Positions 22,776-34,273 of a stretch of 64,000 bases of DNA are shown here, one piece after another (position 1 is the stretch's first letter; each line of letters opens with the position of its first letter). The notes beneath the pieces are model-generated. The model saw only the letters and a list, made by a program, of their open reading frames with translations. It did not search any database and had not been told where the DNA came from. The DNA comes from Sesamum alatum (taxonomy: Eukaryota > Streptophyta > Magnoliopsida > Lamiales > Pedaliaceae), in assembly GCA_034509735.1 (NCBI GenBank), contig JACGWO010000006.1, positions 8,447,001-8,511,000 on the forward strand, given 5' to 3'. The position numbers and the translations under genes are program-made.

Positions 22776-23387
22776 CCCTCAAGAAGTACTTAGCCTCTCT
22801 TAAGTCCTTAATAGTGAACAAGTGGTGCAAGTACTCCTTCACTTCTCGTATTTTTGCTTCCGTAGCTGTTGTCAGTAGTATGTCGTCAACATACACCACT
22901 AAAGAAACCAAATCATATTCAGTACCCTTGATGAAAAAACAGTGATCATATTGTGATTGGACAAACTTAAAGCTTCTATCCTTTCTGTAAAATTTTGGTT
23001 CCATTGTCTCGATGCCTACTTTAACCTGTATAAAGACTTCACTAGCTTGCAAACACGCCCTAGTGGTACCGAATACCCCTCGGGGGGATCCATATATATG
23101 TCTTCATCGAGGCTCCCGTGCAGAAACACATTGTTCACGTCCACTTGGTGTAGTGGCCACCCCTTAGAAGCTACCATGGCAAGCGAAATTCTGACTATGA
23201 CTGGCTTTGCTACCGGGGCAAAGCAATCGGTGTAGTTGACTCCCTCGACTTGGCTATAGCCCTTAGCCACAAGTCTTGCCTTGTGGCTATCAACCTTGCC
23301 TTCAGGTGTTAACTTTAATTTGTATATCCACTTGCAACCCAATGTATCTTTTCCCTTCAGGGAGTTCAAAAACCTTCCAAGTCCCAT
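22776..23387 (-). pseudogene. Copia B reverse transcriptase
   Basis: RVT_2-type reverse transcriptase. From 23387 leftward: GCKWIYKLKLTPEGKVDSHK, ARLVAKGYSQVEGVNYTDCF, HQVDVNNVFLHGSLDEDIYM, PPEGYSVPLGRVCKLVKSLY. After a frame change: QSQYDHCFFIKG and the catalytic LVVYVDDILL, then KEYLHHLFTIKDLREAKYFL. The YVDD active site is retained and only a few frame breaks separate the parts, so this is the best-preserved domain of the element. Confidence 0.87.
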
Positions 23388-23526
23388 TCATTTCCAAGGT
23401 TGCTATTGTTGTGGACATCGCCCCTTCCATAGCTCACTTTGTTCCACCTCCTTGTAACTCTGTGGTTCCTGCAAAGAAGATAGACAATCTACAAAGCACT
23501 AGTGTTCCAAAGAAATAGAAGCAATT

Positions 23527-24468
23527 TCAACATAGGATTTTATCTTCAGACACTTTGCAAATAAAATCATTAAATCTTGTTGGTCTTACTACTGGGCGGG
23601 TGGACCTCCTCAGCTGGATCAAGGGCCCCTGATTTTCTGATTGTATCTCATGTTCAACCTTAGATTCGTTACTTAGAGTATCCTCTAAGCCAGCCAAGGG
23701 CAAGGGGTTGGGGGAGACCTCACCTTGGCCAATTTTAAATGGAAAGATTTCTTCTTGAAACACATCTCTAGAAATTAGGACAACCTTAGCTTCCATGTCG
23801 TACACCCTATACCCCTTTTGTCCATGGGCATATCCTAAGAGTATGCACTTGTATGCACGTTGGTCAAACTTGCCCTTGTTAGGGGCCACATTAGTGACGT
23901 AACAAAGGCACCTAAACACCCTTAAGTGACCATAGTTGGCTCGCCTGTTATGTAGATCCTCATAGGGAGTTTTCCACCTAAGGGCTGGTGTTGGCAATCG
24001 ACTTATCAAGTATGTTGCAGTGAGTAAGGCTTCAGTCCAAAACATCTTAGGTAACCCTGCTTGAAACATAAAAGCCCTTGCTACTTGCAGGAGGTGCTAA
24101 TGCTTCCTCTCCACCGCACCATTCTATTGTGGTGTGTGTACACATGTTCTTTGGTGTAAAAACGTTCATTGCAAGTAAACTCGGTTCCATTAATCTGTTC
24201 TAATGCTTTTAACCTCAGCATCAAACTGAGTGTTTGTCATGTTTAGAAAGGATCTTAATTACTGTACAGTCTGTGATTTGTGTGTCATCAAATATACCCA
24301 AGTAGCCCTAGTAAAATCATCAACTATGGTCAATATAAACTAGCAATTAGAAAAAGAGAACTCCCTGTATGGTACCCATACATCTACATGAACAAGTTCA
24401 AAAGGTTTATCATTTTTTATATCACACAGTGGAAAAGAGCTTCTGTGTTTTTGGTTGGGGGACAAGTA
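23527..24468 (-). pseudogene. Copia B integrase
   Basis: The part 24069-23527 is open and gives FQAGLPKMFWTEALLTATYL, ISRLPTPALRWKTPYE, GHLRVFRCLCYVTNV, FDQRAYKCILLGYAHGQKGY, RVYDMEAKVVLISRDVFQEE: the integrase C-terminal half up to the linker before RT. Upstream (24468-24070) catalytic-core traces such as LTIVDDFTRATWVYL are interrupted by stops. Integrase inserts the DNA copy into the genome. Confidence 0.8.
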
Positions 24469-25131
24469 TCACAGAAAGTGAAATTCCTTTTTGTTGAGAA
24501 ATGGAAAATGCCTCATTACATCAGTGGACACATGGCCCAATCTTTTGAGCCATGCGTCCATAGTATTCTTGGCAGAGAACATACACGAGAACATATTTGT
24601 TATTCTAGGTGTTCTATCTAGGGTGGAGTTGAGGGAGCCCTTGTCCAGCATGTAGAGCCTCCCTACCAACTTTCCTATGGTTATAACCTTCCTAGTCCGA
24701 AGGTCCTGCAAAGTGCAACCATTTTTATCAAACAACACAGCAATAGAGGCATCAGCACACAATTTGCTCACTAACAGTAGGTTATGTTTAAAAGATGGAA
24801 CGTACAACACATCTTTAAGTTTAACATTCTTGGTAATGTGTATATCCTCTTTGTAGGTCACTCGTTTCCTAAAGCCATCTGGCAGCCTAACCCATGCATA
24901 TTCATTCATAGTTTTACAATCACAGAAGGCAGACAAAGAAGCACACATGTGCACAGAAGCACAACTATCAATTATCCACAGGTTATTACACAAATTATGC
25001 TTCATTTGGTCAGAAGTAATACCTATGAATTTTTCATAGTCTGCGAGATTGGTATCCCCTTGATCTGTCTGTCTCTGTTCTTGCATAATCCTCTTCAACT
25101 CAACCCTAATTGCCTCATTCAGGGTCGTCAC
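24469..25131 (-). pseudogene. Copia B Gag C-terminus, protease and pre-integrase region
   Basis: A 220-codon open stretch. It contains the protease active-site segment LWIIDSCASVHMC, where the catalytic DSG is DSC, then LKDVLYVPSFKHNLLLVSKL, a typical flap/C-terminal protease signature. It ends with the pre-integrase zinc-binding start AWLKRLGHVSTDVMRHF. Being open for 660 bases yet carrying the G-to-C change suggests slow decay after loss of activity. Upstream a stop separates it from the zinc knuckle. Confidence 0.82.
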
Positions 25132-26043
25132 AGCTTCTAGTCCTGCAGCCAGACCCTTGGGGTTGCCTTCCCTTGCCTCAATAACTGCATTTGCAGCTCG
25201 TTTGGGCTATGTACCAGGTTTCTTCTTCTGGTCCATTAGGACTTTGTACCATTCGAGAAAGCCATGTATCTTGAAGCAGGTCTCTCGAGTATGCCCAATT
25301 TTATCACAACTATCACAGTGTAGGGACATCTGTCTACGAACCCTTTCTTCGCTTGTCAAGAACTCTGAGGCCCCTGTCTCCCAGAATCTTGATACCTCGA
25401 ACTCATGGCTCCATCTTGTACATTTTCAGTGTTAACATGTCGTTGCTTTTCCACTCTGGTGACCATGGAGTATGCTCTGGCAACTGTAGGGAATGGGTCC
25501 ATCAAGAGTACTTGATTTATCACATGCTCATAGGCGTCGTCTAACCCCATCAAGAACTAGATTAACTGGGTGAACTCATTTCTATCTGACAAATTTTTGC
25601 TCACTCCACAGCTACAGGGTGGTAATGGCGCCAGGCAAGCTTGCTCGTCCTAGAGCTTCTTTAGCTTTGTTAAGTAGACAAAAACCCCATACTACCTTGC
25701 TTCAGAGATGATATATCCCTTTGAATCTGATAGAGCAAGGGACCATTTCTCTCTCCAAATCTTGATTCAAGATCCAGCTATAGGTTTCTTGCAGAAGTGG
25801 TATACAAAAAAGCCTCAGCTATGTCCTTCGAGAGGGCATTTAGTAGCCACGACACCACCATTGATTCCCCTCGTTCCCATTGCTCGATTTCTGTTTTTCC
25901 TTCGGGGGTGGTTTAGAAGACCCATCAATAAACCCTATTTTTCCTTTCGCCTTGACAGCAAAGTGAATCAATCTGCTCCAAGCAAGATAATTGCTTCTAT
26001 CCAAAACGGCTGAAACCAAAGTCATTCCTGGGTGGTCTCCCAT
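25132..26043 (-). pseudogene. Copia B gag
   Basis: Starts MGDHPGMTLVSAVLDRSNYL, AWSRLIHFAVKAKGKIGFID (typical Copia gag N-terminus). After stops it continues at 25553 with MMGLDDAYEHVINQVLLMDP and ARAYSMVTRVEKQR. A zinc-knuckle segment CDKIGHTRETCFKIHGF and WYKVLMDQKKK follow near 25300-25230. The same gag type is present in the right-edge Copia (61200-62200), with near-identical MMGLNDSFEHIRSQIL. Confidence 0.8.
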
Positions 26044-26238
26044 CTATGGTCGCCAAATCTCGCCACCCCCTTGTACCTTTTGTTCTACATTTGCAACTTC
26101 TTTTCCAGCCATGCCTCCAACTTCTCAAGATAATACCAAAAACGGAGAAAAGAAAAAGGAAGGAATTCTTAAAATCGAGATAATTTTTCTATCAAAGAGA
26201 ACACTTCTTCGTAGCAGGACCAGAGACCATTAATGGAT

Positions 26239-26251
26239 GGCTCCGATACCA
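26239..26251 (-). promoter_or_regulatory. Primer-binding site of Copia B
   Basis: Minus strand TGGTATCGGAGCC directly after the LTR end, one change from TGGTATCAGAGC. Confidence 0.8.
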
Positions 26252-26255
26252 TGCT

Positions 26256-26630
26256 CAAAACTGGGAATGTAAATCTCCATGAAAACTCCAAGATGAAATT
26301 AAAGCTCTTTGTATTTTATTAAATCAGAAGAAAAGAAAATTTCAGTGTACAATGGTGTAGACCAGAAGTGCAATAAATAAGGGAGAGAGCTGGGCAGTTG
26401 AGAGCAGCTGGGTTAATTAACCATTTAACTGCTGCTGACTAACCCTAACAACTAAGCAAAATAGAAACAAGATAAACCTAACAAAGGCATGTAAGCTTAA
26501 CAAAAACGTAATACATGAAACAGTGCTGGAGGTCGCATTTGTACTAGAGGAAAAACGCATGCACCTAGTCAGGCTTCTTCAAGTGACACCCCTCTCTGGC
26601 TGGGAAGTGGAAATCTGTGAGGTTTTAAGA
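26256..26630 (-). repeat. 5' LTR of Copia B
   Basis: Collinear with 21554-21925; the minus-strand start TCTTAAAACCTCACAG differs from TGTTAGAACCTCACAG of the other LTR, so the terminal TG is lost here. Confidence 0.8.
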
Positions 26631-26647
26631 GATTTAATTAAATTTAA

Positions 26648-27390
26648 GGGGAAATAGCATTTTTGGTCCCATAATTTAGACCCTTTCACTTTTGGTACCA
26701 TTCGTTACGGGATTATCAGTTTTGGTCCCATAACTTACAAAAATTAGCATTTTTTAGTCCCACCCCGTTTTTTCCGTTAATTTTTTAACGGAGGTTGAGT
26801 TTTTGCCGTTAAGTTTTTGAAATTGAAGGTAAAATTGGCGCCATTTGTGCTTGGGATGATTTTTTGCAGGAAAATAACTACTATTAAGAGCAAACATAAA
26901 ATAAGCAAGAAAATTAGGGCAAATAAAGGTGATTTCTATCCTTTTTTACAAAAAACAATCTTTCATTCTTTAATTTTATTTGTGTTGCAATTTATCATTT
27001 TGTATGAATTCTAAAAATATTAAAACAAGTGATGACCCACAAAAAATTCAAGTAATACAATGTAAGCACACTTAACAAAATGGCAATTTCATTAGCTGTG
27101 TTCATAACAGTTTATTTGCCCTAATTTTCTTGATTTTTTTTATGTTGGCTCTCAATAGTAGTTATTATCCCACCAAAAATCATCCCAAGCACAAATGGCC
27201 CCCAGTTTTACCTTCAATTTCAAAAACTTAACGGCAAAAACTCAACCTCCGTTAAAAAATTAACGGAAAATAGGGTGGGACTATAAATGCTTATTTTTGT
27301 ATGTTATGGGACCAAAACTGCAAATCCCGTAATGAATGGTACCAAAAGTGAAAAGGATCTAAGTTATGGGACCAAAAATACTATTTTTCC
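26648..27390. mobile_element. Mutator-like MITE, 743 bp
   Basis: Long inverted repeats, outer ends GGGGAAATAGCATTTTTGG and GGAAAAATAGTATTTTTGG, extending well over 100 bp on each side. Flanked by TAAATTTAA (26639-26647) and TAAATTTGA (27391-27399), 8 of 9 matching. Same family as 60010-60610 and the partial copy 37468-37921. No coding capacity. Confidence 0.75.
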
Positions 27391-27399
27391 TAAATTTGA

Positions 27400-28258
27400 T
27401 ATCTTTAACAATCAAAACACACTATTTCCAGTTTATTTGAGTAAAAATCTAATAAACACTTACATTAAAGTGTTGCAAACACCACTTCAATCTCAACCTT
27501 CCCAGCATCCAACAACTTTCTATCGTATTTCTAAAAGGTTTTTACTTCAAGTAAATGCAAATTACCAAAACATTGTGTTAGGCATAAACCAAGATGAGTT
27601 TAAGATTTAGTTCAAGGGATTTACATATCACACCAAGAAGTTGGTGGCAATATGTGTAATATCCAACAGCTTAATTTACTTAATATAATTAGTTAAGTAA
27701 CAAGTTCACATCAACATTTAAATCTCTAGTAAACTAACCGCCAAGGCAAATTGATGTACTTGTTCTTACCTAGACAACCACCCAAGGCAACATTGAAAGT
27801 CATGTTCTTCTTCGCAAGCTAACATTAATGGAATATGTTTTGGTACTACGTTTCCTCATCTCCTATTGTTGCCCAGATTAGATTTTGACGTAGAACACAA
27901 GGCGGATACATTTTAGGAATGCTTGGATAGGTGAAAGTTGAAGGTGTAGTGCTGTAATTAGTTGCGTGGAACTTGATCAACCGGCTATAATTTTGATCTA
28001 TGAGGAGTTACAGGGCGATCTATCTTTCGTTTCGATCGTTTTCTCAACGAGGATCCAATATGTCACGAATTTTAGGCCAGCGTCCGTTGCGAAAATCCAT
28101 AATTTTGATTACTATCTGGATATTTCATTGGATTTTCCTATTTCTCAATCTTTAGTTAATTTTTATATTTTTTGTAATTATGGTTTGAGCCAGATATTTT
28201 ACTAGATTATTACTAGAATGTTAGGCTATTTTTAAGTCATTTCATGGGTTTCAGAAAT
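27400..28258. other. Unassigned spacer
   Basis: No gene recognised. 27950-28200 has less AT-biased sequence that might be LTR debris, but no paired ends were found. Confidence 0.35.
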
Positions 28259-28500
28259 GAGATAAATGCAATTCACCCCTGTGATATAAGAAATGAACAA
28301 AAATCTCATTGTGAAAAAAGTAATTAACAAATTACCTCCTTGTGTTTTGATAAATAAAGCAAATTACCCTCCTATCAAGGGAAAACACAAGGGGGTATTG
28401 CTTCATTTTAAAATCACACGGGATAATTTGCTAATTATTTTCTCACAGAGGAATTTTCGCTCATTTCTTATATTACAGGGGGATAAATTGCATTTATCCC
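28259..28500. mobile_element. Palindromic MITE, 242 bp
   Basis: Ends GAGATAAATGCAATTCACC and, inverted, GGGATAAATGCAATTTATCC; nearly whole-length inverted repeat. Flanked by an exact duplication TTTCAGAAAT (28249-28258 and 28501-28510). Related to 29191-29389, and by its terminal motif to 33788-34054 and 38160-38397. Confidence 0.82.
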
Positions 28501-28510
28501 TTTCAGAAAT

Positions 28511-29190
28511 AGTTTAAGGTTTAGCCCTTTTGGGACTTGTTTTACTTAGATTAGGACTCTTCTTTATTCTTCAATTTTTATTGTTTCGCTCCATCAGATT
28601 TTCTATTTCTACTCCTACCACATCTCCGTTTGATATATATATACATATTACGTATATAAGGATTATATGACCAATTTTATTTAAAACAAGCTTTTGTATG
28701 ATCAAATGTATATATTAAATTAAATAAATATTGCAATAAGATTTGAAATAAAAATTAAAATTCGATTGGTAACCTATAAAGAAAAATATAATTTCCATTA
28801 TTAGAAAAGAACGTGAAACTTAATTTAATATTTTTTTTAAATATAAGCGATATTGCATAAATAAAGGAAGGAGTAACCAACATACTCAACAATTATTACA
28901 CCCGCATGCATACCAAAATAGAGAAACTAAACAAAGCAACTGGACAACCCAACTACCTGATTCTGATGCTTCTACCCACAGCCTGATACCCTTCGAGCAG
29001 TGCACTAAACATTTAATATGTTAATGGAGCAAAGCATTTGTCGTGACGCTAACTTGATGTTGTAATCGGATATCTTCAATTTCAGAACAATTTTTTTTTT
29101 TTCATTGTTGAAGATACATATCTTGTTATTCTATCTTTAAATAATTTTTCTTAACTAATAGTTCTACTGTTACGTAGCTAATTATTTTTG
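28511..29190. other. AT-rich spacer
   Basis: No coding or repeat structure recognised beyond short AT runs. Confidence 0.4.
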
Positions 29191-29389
29191 GAGATAAATA
29201 CAATTTACCCTCATGATATAAGCAATGAGCAAAAATTTCCCCTGTGAAAAAATAATTAGCAAATTATCCCCCTGTGAAAAAATAATTTGCTTCATTTTAA
29301 AATCACAGGGATAATTTGCTAATTATTTTTTTCACAAGGGGGTTTTTTACTCATTTCTTATATTACCGGGAAAAAATTGCATTTATCCC
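29191..29389. mobile_element. Palindromic MITE, 199 bp
   Basis: Ends GAGATAAATACAATTTACC and, inverted, GGGATAAATGCAATTTTTTC; flanks ATTATTTTTG and AATATTTTTG match at 9 of 10. Sister of 28259-28500. Confidence 0.7.
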
Positions 29390-29430
29390 AATATTTTTGT
29401 ATTTAAAAAATCTAAGTTAGCTAAACATAT

Positions 29431-29523
<93 letters not shown>
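29431..29523. repeat. (TAA)n microsatellite
   Basis: About 31 uninterrupted TAA/ATA repeats. The long tyrosine run predicted on the minus strand here is an artefact of this repeat. Confidence 0.97.
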
Positions 29524-29552
29524 CGCGCAAAATTGTGATTGTAAAAATCATC

Positions 29553-29827
29553 CTACAAGAAAATGGTGCAATGGCAACGAAAAAAAAAAATAGCGTCATG
29601 CTTATTAGCAAGTAAAATTCTCGTTGCCAATTTACATTATTTAATTCAAGGAGTTTACTTGCTAGTACATCTAGAAACGGAAATTCACTTGCTGACGAAT
29701 TTAGCAACAAACTGTTTAAAATGTATATTAAAAAGTATATATTAACAACGAAAATTTTACTTATAATTAGTTCGACGTTGATTTTAGCATCAATTTTTTT
29801 GGTAGCTATCAAGCCATTTTCTTGTAG
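29553..29827. mobile_element. Short TIR element (CTACAAGAAAATGG)
   Basis: Left end CTACAAGAAAATGG and right end, inverted, CTACAAGAAAATGG: 14-bp perfect inverted termini 275 bp apart. The tips resemble CACTACAAGAAAA CACTA ends with the first bases altered. No coding capacity; the target duplication is unclear. Confidence 0.55.
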
Positions 29828-30149
29828 TACATGCTCATTTGAAGACATCATGCATGACTATCCGACAATAATTGTAGTAAGTTTTATGCGTGTTCTTTTT
29901 TACAGGGAACGGGTGGATGTGGGTGTTTTATGTGTCTAGACCTACTTATGTGTGTGAAATATCAACTGTCATTATTCTCAATTTACTGTGACGATTGAAC
30001 ACGAAGGACGAGGAATTTGCAAAATAACAGAAGGAGGAATGAAATTCTAATAGGAATTATTATTGCTCTCAGTTTGTTGGCTATATGCATTTTAATAGCT
30101 TGATTTTAATATGGAATTATTGTTAATGAAATGTTGGTATTATTTCGTA

Positions 30150-30675
30150 AAATTAAATTTTATTTCTTATATTTTGTGATCAAAATTTATTAAAATATTT
30201 TCAAATCAAATAACAATTCAAATTAAAAAGGTAATAAGAAGAGGTTAAAATTTTCTCAAATACAAACAATTACTTTAAAAATAATCTAGTCTTTATATAA
30301 AAATAAAATTTATCGAATTTTAATTTAAAAAATTACATTTTATTCATTATAATTTTAGGGTCAAAGTTTATTGAAATATTTTCAAATCAAATAATAATTC
30401 AAATTCAAAAAATGAAAAATAGAACATGTTCAAATTTGAAGACTAATAAAAATAATTTTAAATAATAATTTATTTGTTATATAAAAATAAAATTTCTCTA
30501 TTTGTTTGTTTAAAATATTTAAATTTTATTTATTATAATTTTTGTTCAAAGCTTTTTAATATAATTAATTCGAGTTCAAAAAATTATGAAAAAAAGGGTT
30601 AAAATTTATCTTAGATACAAATAGTTATAATTTAAAAATAATTTATTATTTTATATAAAAATAATATTTTTTCAA
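30150..30675. repeat. Three degenerate tandem AT-rich units of ~180 bp
   Basis: Markers recur in the same order: ATTTTATTYWTTATA at about 30157, 30335 and 30521; TTGAAATATTTTCAAATCAA-like segments in the first two; TTATATAAAAATAAAATTT at about 30293, 30477 and 30651. Period about 174-186. Satellite-like but short. Confidence 0.65.
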
Positions 30676-30691
30676 TATTTAGCCAAAGAGT

Positions 30692-30714
30692 TTTTTTTTT
30701 TTTTTTTTTTTTTG
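30692..30714. repeat. Poly-T tract
   Basis: About 23 T in a row following the tandem AT-rich units; the next ~200 bases look like one arm of a decayed Mutator-type MITE. Confidence 0.8.
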
Positions 30715-31200
30715 GTGATTTTAGTCTTGGCTTTTGGGTATTTAAAGATAATTAAGATAGAACCAAAAATGGCACGAACTTTCGTCCATGGTATAAGAGG
30801 ACTATTTTCCCAACTAATGAAACCGGGTTTATCGAATGCCTAAGTGGTTTCCGTCAAATAAAAAATGACCATTTGTATTCGGGTCTAAAAGTGTCACATT
30901 TTTTAATTTTACAAAAGCTATTTTATTAATCAGTGAAATGTGGAACTAAATTTGCAATATCCCCTATCTTGTGATTTGCCAAATAACCATAATCTGCATC
31001 GTATTGGTATACAAAATTATACACCAAATACACGATAAGTGTATTATACTTATCATATTATTGATTCAAATTTAATTAAATCGGGTTCGGGCTATGAATT
31101 TTCCTTACTTTAAAGAGATAGTTATTTGTGGAGAAAAAATAAGAAAGGTAAGCCTATTTTAGAGAATTTATATTTTGTCTACCTATAGACCTAATAAATA

Positions 31201-31204
<4 letters not shown>

Positions 31205-31231
<27 letters not shown>

Positions 31232-31290
31232 CGACATTTTACCTTTTTATATACCTATATATATATATATGCGACATTTTACCTATCGAT
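31205..31290. repeat. (AT)n with duplicated CGACATTTTACCT block
   Basis: Two (AT)n runs each followed by a CGACATTTTACCT copy (near 31231 and 31272): a compound microsatellite duplication. Confidence 0.75.
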
Positions 31291-31369
31291 TTGAATACAC
31301 TAACATAGAACCATATGATTGGATTATAGAAATAGCTAAAAATCATTACACACGTACTTGTATATATTG

Positions 31370-31845
31370 GGGTTAATTTCCCATAGACCCCCTTCGAGAA
31401 TGTGAAATTATATTTTTTTTAAAAAAAAAAAATTAAAATTATACTTATATTCCTTCAAGAAATCACTGTTTACACCTAACCTCTTTCGTTAGGATTTTCA
31501 CGAAAAATGCTGACCTTAGCAAAAAAAAAAAAAATACATAAATTTTTTATTTTAACCCTCATTTAGCATTCTTCAAGTAATAATTTTGTACATAACCTCA
31601 CTCCATATATATACATTACATTTATCCCCTTACAAGTACAAAAATATACATGAAAATGTTAAATGAGGGGTAAAACTGAAAATTTATGTAATTATTAGTT
31701 GACATAAATATTTTCCGTCAAAATTCTAATGGATTGGGGTCAGGTATAAATGGAGAATTTTTGTAGCTATTGTAACTGTAATTTTGAAATTTTTAGGGAA
31801 AAGTGTAATTTCGCATTTTTAGAGGGGTCTAAGTATAATTAACTC
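31370..31845. mobile_element. MITE, 476 bp, upstream of OMT
   Basis: Ends GGGTTAATTTCCCATAGACC and, inverted, GAGTTAATTATACTTAGACC. Flanked by TATATATTG and TATATATAT, compatible with an AT-rich 9-bp duplication. Homologous to 57911-58402. Confidence 0.65.
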
Positions 31846-31855
31846 TATATATATA

Positions 31856-32385
31856 GGCTTTACTATATTGGTCCTGTAATTATAGCACTTTGGTATTTTT
31901 ATCCTTTATTTTCAGGATTGCAAAATAGTCCTGTAACTTTTTGATATTTCGCGATTTTGGTTCTTCCGGTGCTGAATTTTGCAAAAGTTGTCGGAACAAA
32001 TCATATGCCCCTCGTGGTTTTATCCTTCTCTTTCTAGGGGTTGCAAAAGAATCCTGTAACTTTGTGATATTTCACAATTTCCTGTCGTTCCAGTTACGAA
32101 TTTTGAAAAAAATGTCGGATTAAATCATATGCCACGTAATTTTGTTTTTTATTTTTTTGTGCATATTGGCAAAAGTAAACCAATCCGAACAAAAGCCCCA
32201 ATTTAATTAAATCAACCACGCAAGGCACACATGATTTATTCCAGCGACTTTTGCAAAGTTCGGGCATTGAAAGGACCAAAATTGCGAAATGTCAAATAGT
32301 TACAGAACTCTTTTGCAATCTTAAAAAAATAAAGGACTAAAATACCAAAGTACCAAAAGTGCAGGACCAAAAGATTATTTAAACC
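31856..32385. mobile_element. MITE, 530 bp, abutting the OMT core promoter
   Basis: Inverted ends GGCTTTACTATATTGGTCC and GGTTTAAATAATCTTTTGGTCC, followed inward on both arms by TTTGGTATTTTTATCC/TTTGGTATTTTAGTCC-like sequence and a long matching arm. Flanked by (TA)n, compatible with a TATATATAT duplication shared with the neighbouring MITE. Its right end lies only 20 bp from the OMT TATA box. Confidence 0.75.
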
Positions 32386-32405
32386 TATATATATTTATAT
32401 ATATC

Positions 32406-32413
32406 TATATAAG
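32406..32413 (+). promoter_or_regulatory. Candidate TATA box of the OMT gene
   Basis: TATATAAG, about 150 bp before the ATG, giving a plausible 5' leader of ~120 bp. Surrounding TA-repeats make this the best rather than the only candidate. Confidence 0.5.
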
Positions 32414-32563
32414 AACATATGCCAAACATACAATATCACATTGTCCATTACTTACATTCTCCCTGAATTTTTTTTGCCATATTCTTACATCGCTCAGATT
32501 CTCATCTACCTGTGGATTCTTAATATATAATTCCATAATTCTTGAAATCAAGAATCCAACATA

Positions 32564-33344
32564 ATGGAGATGGTTAACCAAAAGCAATCTCTTGAGCTAG
32601 TTGAAGCTGAAGCTCACATTTGGAATCAAGTGTTCAACTACATAAACTCCATGTCACTAAAGTGTGCAACTGAGCTCGGCATCCCCGACGTCATCCACAA
32701 GCACGGTGGCCCCATGACCCTCCTTGAATTGGTCGATGCTCTCCCGGGCGTCGACAAAGCCAAAGCCGATTGCATGTACCGTCTCATGCGAATCCTCGTG
32801 CACTCTGGCTTCTTTGTATCAGAAAAAAATCGATTCCTCTAATGATCAGGAGGGCTATTCGCTTACGCCCGCTTCACGTCTTTTGGTCGGAGATCGTCCC
32901 ATGAGCATGAAACCCTTTGTCATTTCCCAAATTGATCCGATCCTTACCGAGTCAATGCACCATTTGAGTAGATGGTTCCAAAATACTGACGACCGGACAG
33001 CGTTTCATACCGCTAATAATGGGTTGTCGTTTTGGGAGCAGAAAGAGAGAAACCCGAGGTTTAGCCGTTTGTTCGATCAAGGGCTGGCGAGTGATACTCC
33101 AATGGTGGCCGACGTGATTACTAGAGATTGTAGGCAAGTGTTCGAGGGTTTGGATTCTGTCGTGGACGTTGGCGGAGGCACTGGAACTTTGGCCAAGGCC
33201 ATAGCCGAGGCGTTCCCGCAGATTCAGTGTACAGTGCTTGATCTAGCACCGGTTGTTGCGGGATTGGAGGGGACAAGGAACTTGAAGTATGTTGAGGGAA
33301 ATATGTTCGAGTACATTCCCCCGGCAGATGCAGTTGTACTCAAG
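32564..33344 (+). CDS. OMT exon 1 (contains the frameshift)
   Basis: ATG at 32564 chosen because family N-terminal residues begin there. Frame changes within the A7 run at 32823-32829, after which DSSNDQEGYSLTPASRLLVG continues the family sequence. It ends with ADAVVLK and the donor CAAG|GTAAGC at 33344/33345, phase 0, a conserved intron position before the W-L-L-H catalytic motif in plant OMTs. Confidence 0.88.
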
Positions 33345-33787
33345 GTAAGCTCGCATGATCAATTTCACATAAATCTAAAGGGTAAATTGTTCTTTATTTT
33401 CTGTACTTTCACTCGATTTCAATTTGTACCTCTTATACTTGATCGCATCATCTTATCCAAGTATACTTTGAGAAATGTTTCAATTGCATGCATTACACGA
33501 AAAAAATGCAATTTTGGTCCCTTTTTTTTTTTTTTTAGGGGTGTAGTATTTTTTGTCTAGGTCTAATAATTTAGGATAGTAATTTTGAAAATGTGACAGT
33601 TTTAGCCGAAAAATGCCTACTTTGGTCGTAATCTTCCACATGCCCCTCACGTGATCACAAAAAATTGGAGATTTCTATCCTTTCTGACCACCAATACTCT
33701 TTTCGATGTAGGCATAAGTGGAAAAGGGTAGAAACCCCAGTTTTTTATGGTCACGTGAGGAGCATGTATGATATTCCGATCAAATTA

Positions 33788-34054
33788 GGGTTTAATGCAA
33801 TTTACCTCCCTGTGATATTGCAAATGAGCAAATTACCTCCTATGAAAAAAGAACAACAATTTACCTCCCTGTATTCTTTAAAATGGAGCAATTTACCTCC
33901 CTAGACATGGAGGTAAATTGTCCATTTTGAAAAATATGGGGAGGTAAATTGATTCATTTTATAAAACATAGAACGATAAATTGCTATTTTTTTTTCATAG
34001 GGGGGTAATTTACACATATACAGTATCACATGGGGGTTGCTTGCATTTTTTTCC
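33788..34054. mobile_element. MITE, 267 bp, in OMT intron
   Basis: Palindromic, rich in AATTTACCTCC and GGAGGTAAATT, ends GGGTTTAATGCAATTTACC and, inverted, GGAAAAAAATGCAAG. Flanked by exact GATCAAATTA (33778-33787 and 34055-34064). Same family as 38160-38397. Confidence 0.8.
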
Positions 34055-34273
34055 GATCAAATTAGGACTTCTTGGGTTAAAATTGCCAATTTTTTAAAAA
34101 TTATTGTCTTATATTATTATTTTGAAATGGACCTGAACCAAAAATGTCAACTCCTAAGAAAATGGACAAAAGTTGCATGTTTCCCTGCGTTACTACATCA
34201 AGGATATATGAATTTGTAAGGTTTAGCTATTGGGTTTGATAAAATGTATGTATAACCTTAAGTATCCATGGTA

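Larger units (their letters stand above)
21554..26630 (-). mobile_element. Ty1/Copia element B (decayed, complete outline)
   Basis: Minus-strand Copia with ~370-bp LTRs (3' LTR 21554-21925, 5' LTR 26256-26630). It has a primer site TGGTATCGGAGCC beside the 5' LTR, a polypurine tract GTAGGGGGGC beside the 3' LTR, and gag, protease, integrase, reverse transcriptase and RNase H segments in the Copia order. I could not find a matching 5-bp target duplication (TTTCT left, GATTT right). Confidence 0.85.

Noticed and set aside
29417..29851. 144-codon ORF with a long Tyr run
   Set aside because: The Tyr run is the (TAA)n microsatellite read on the minus strand; the rest lies in a small TIR element and has no family features.
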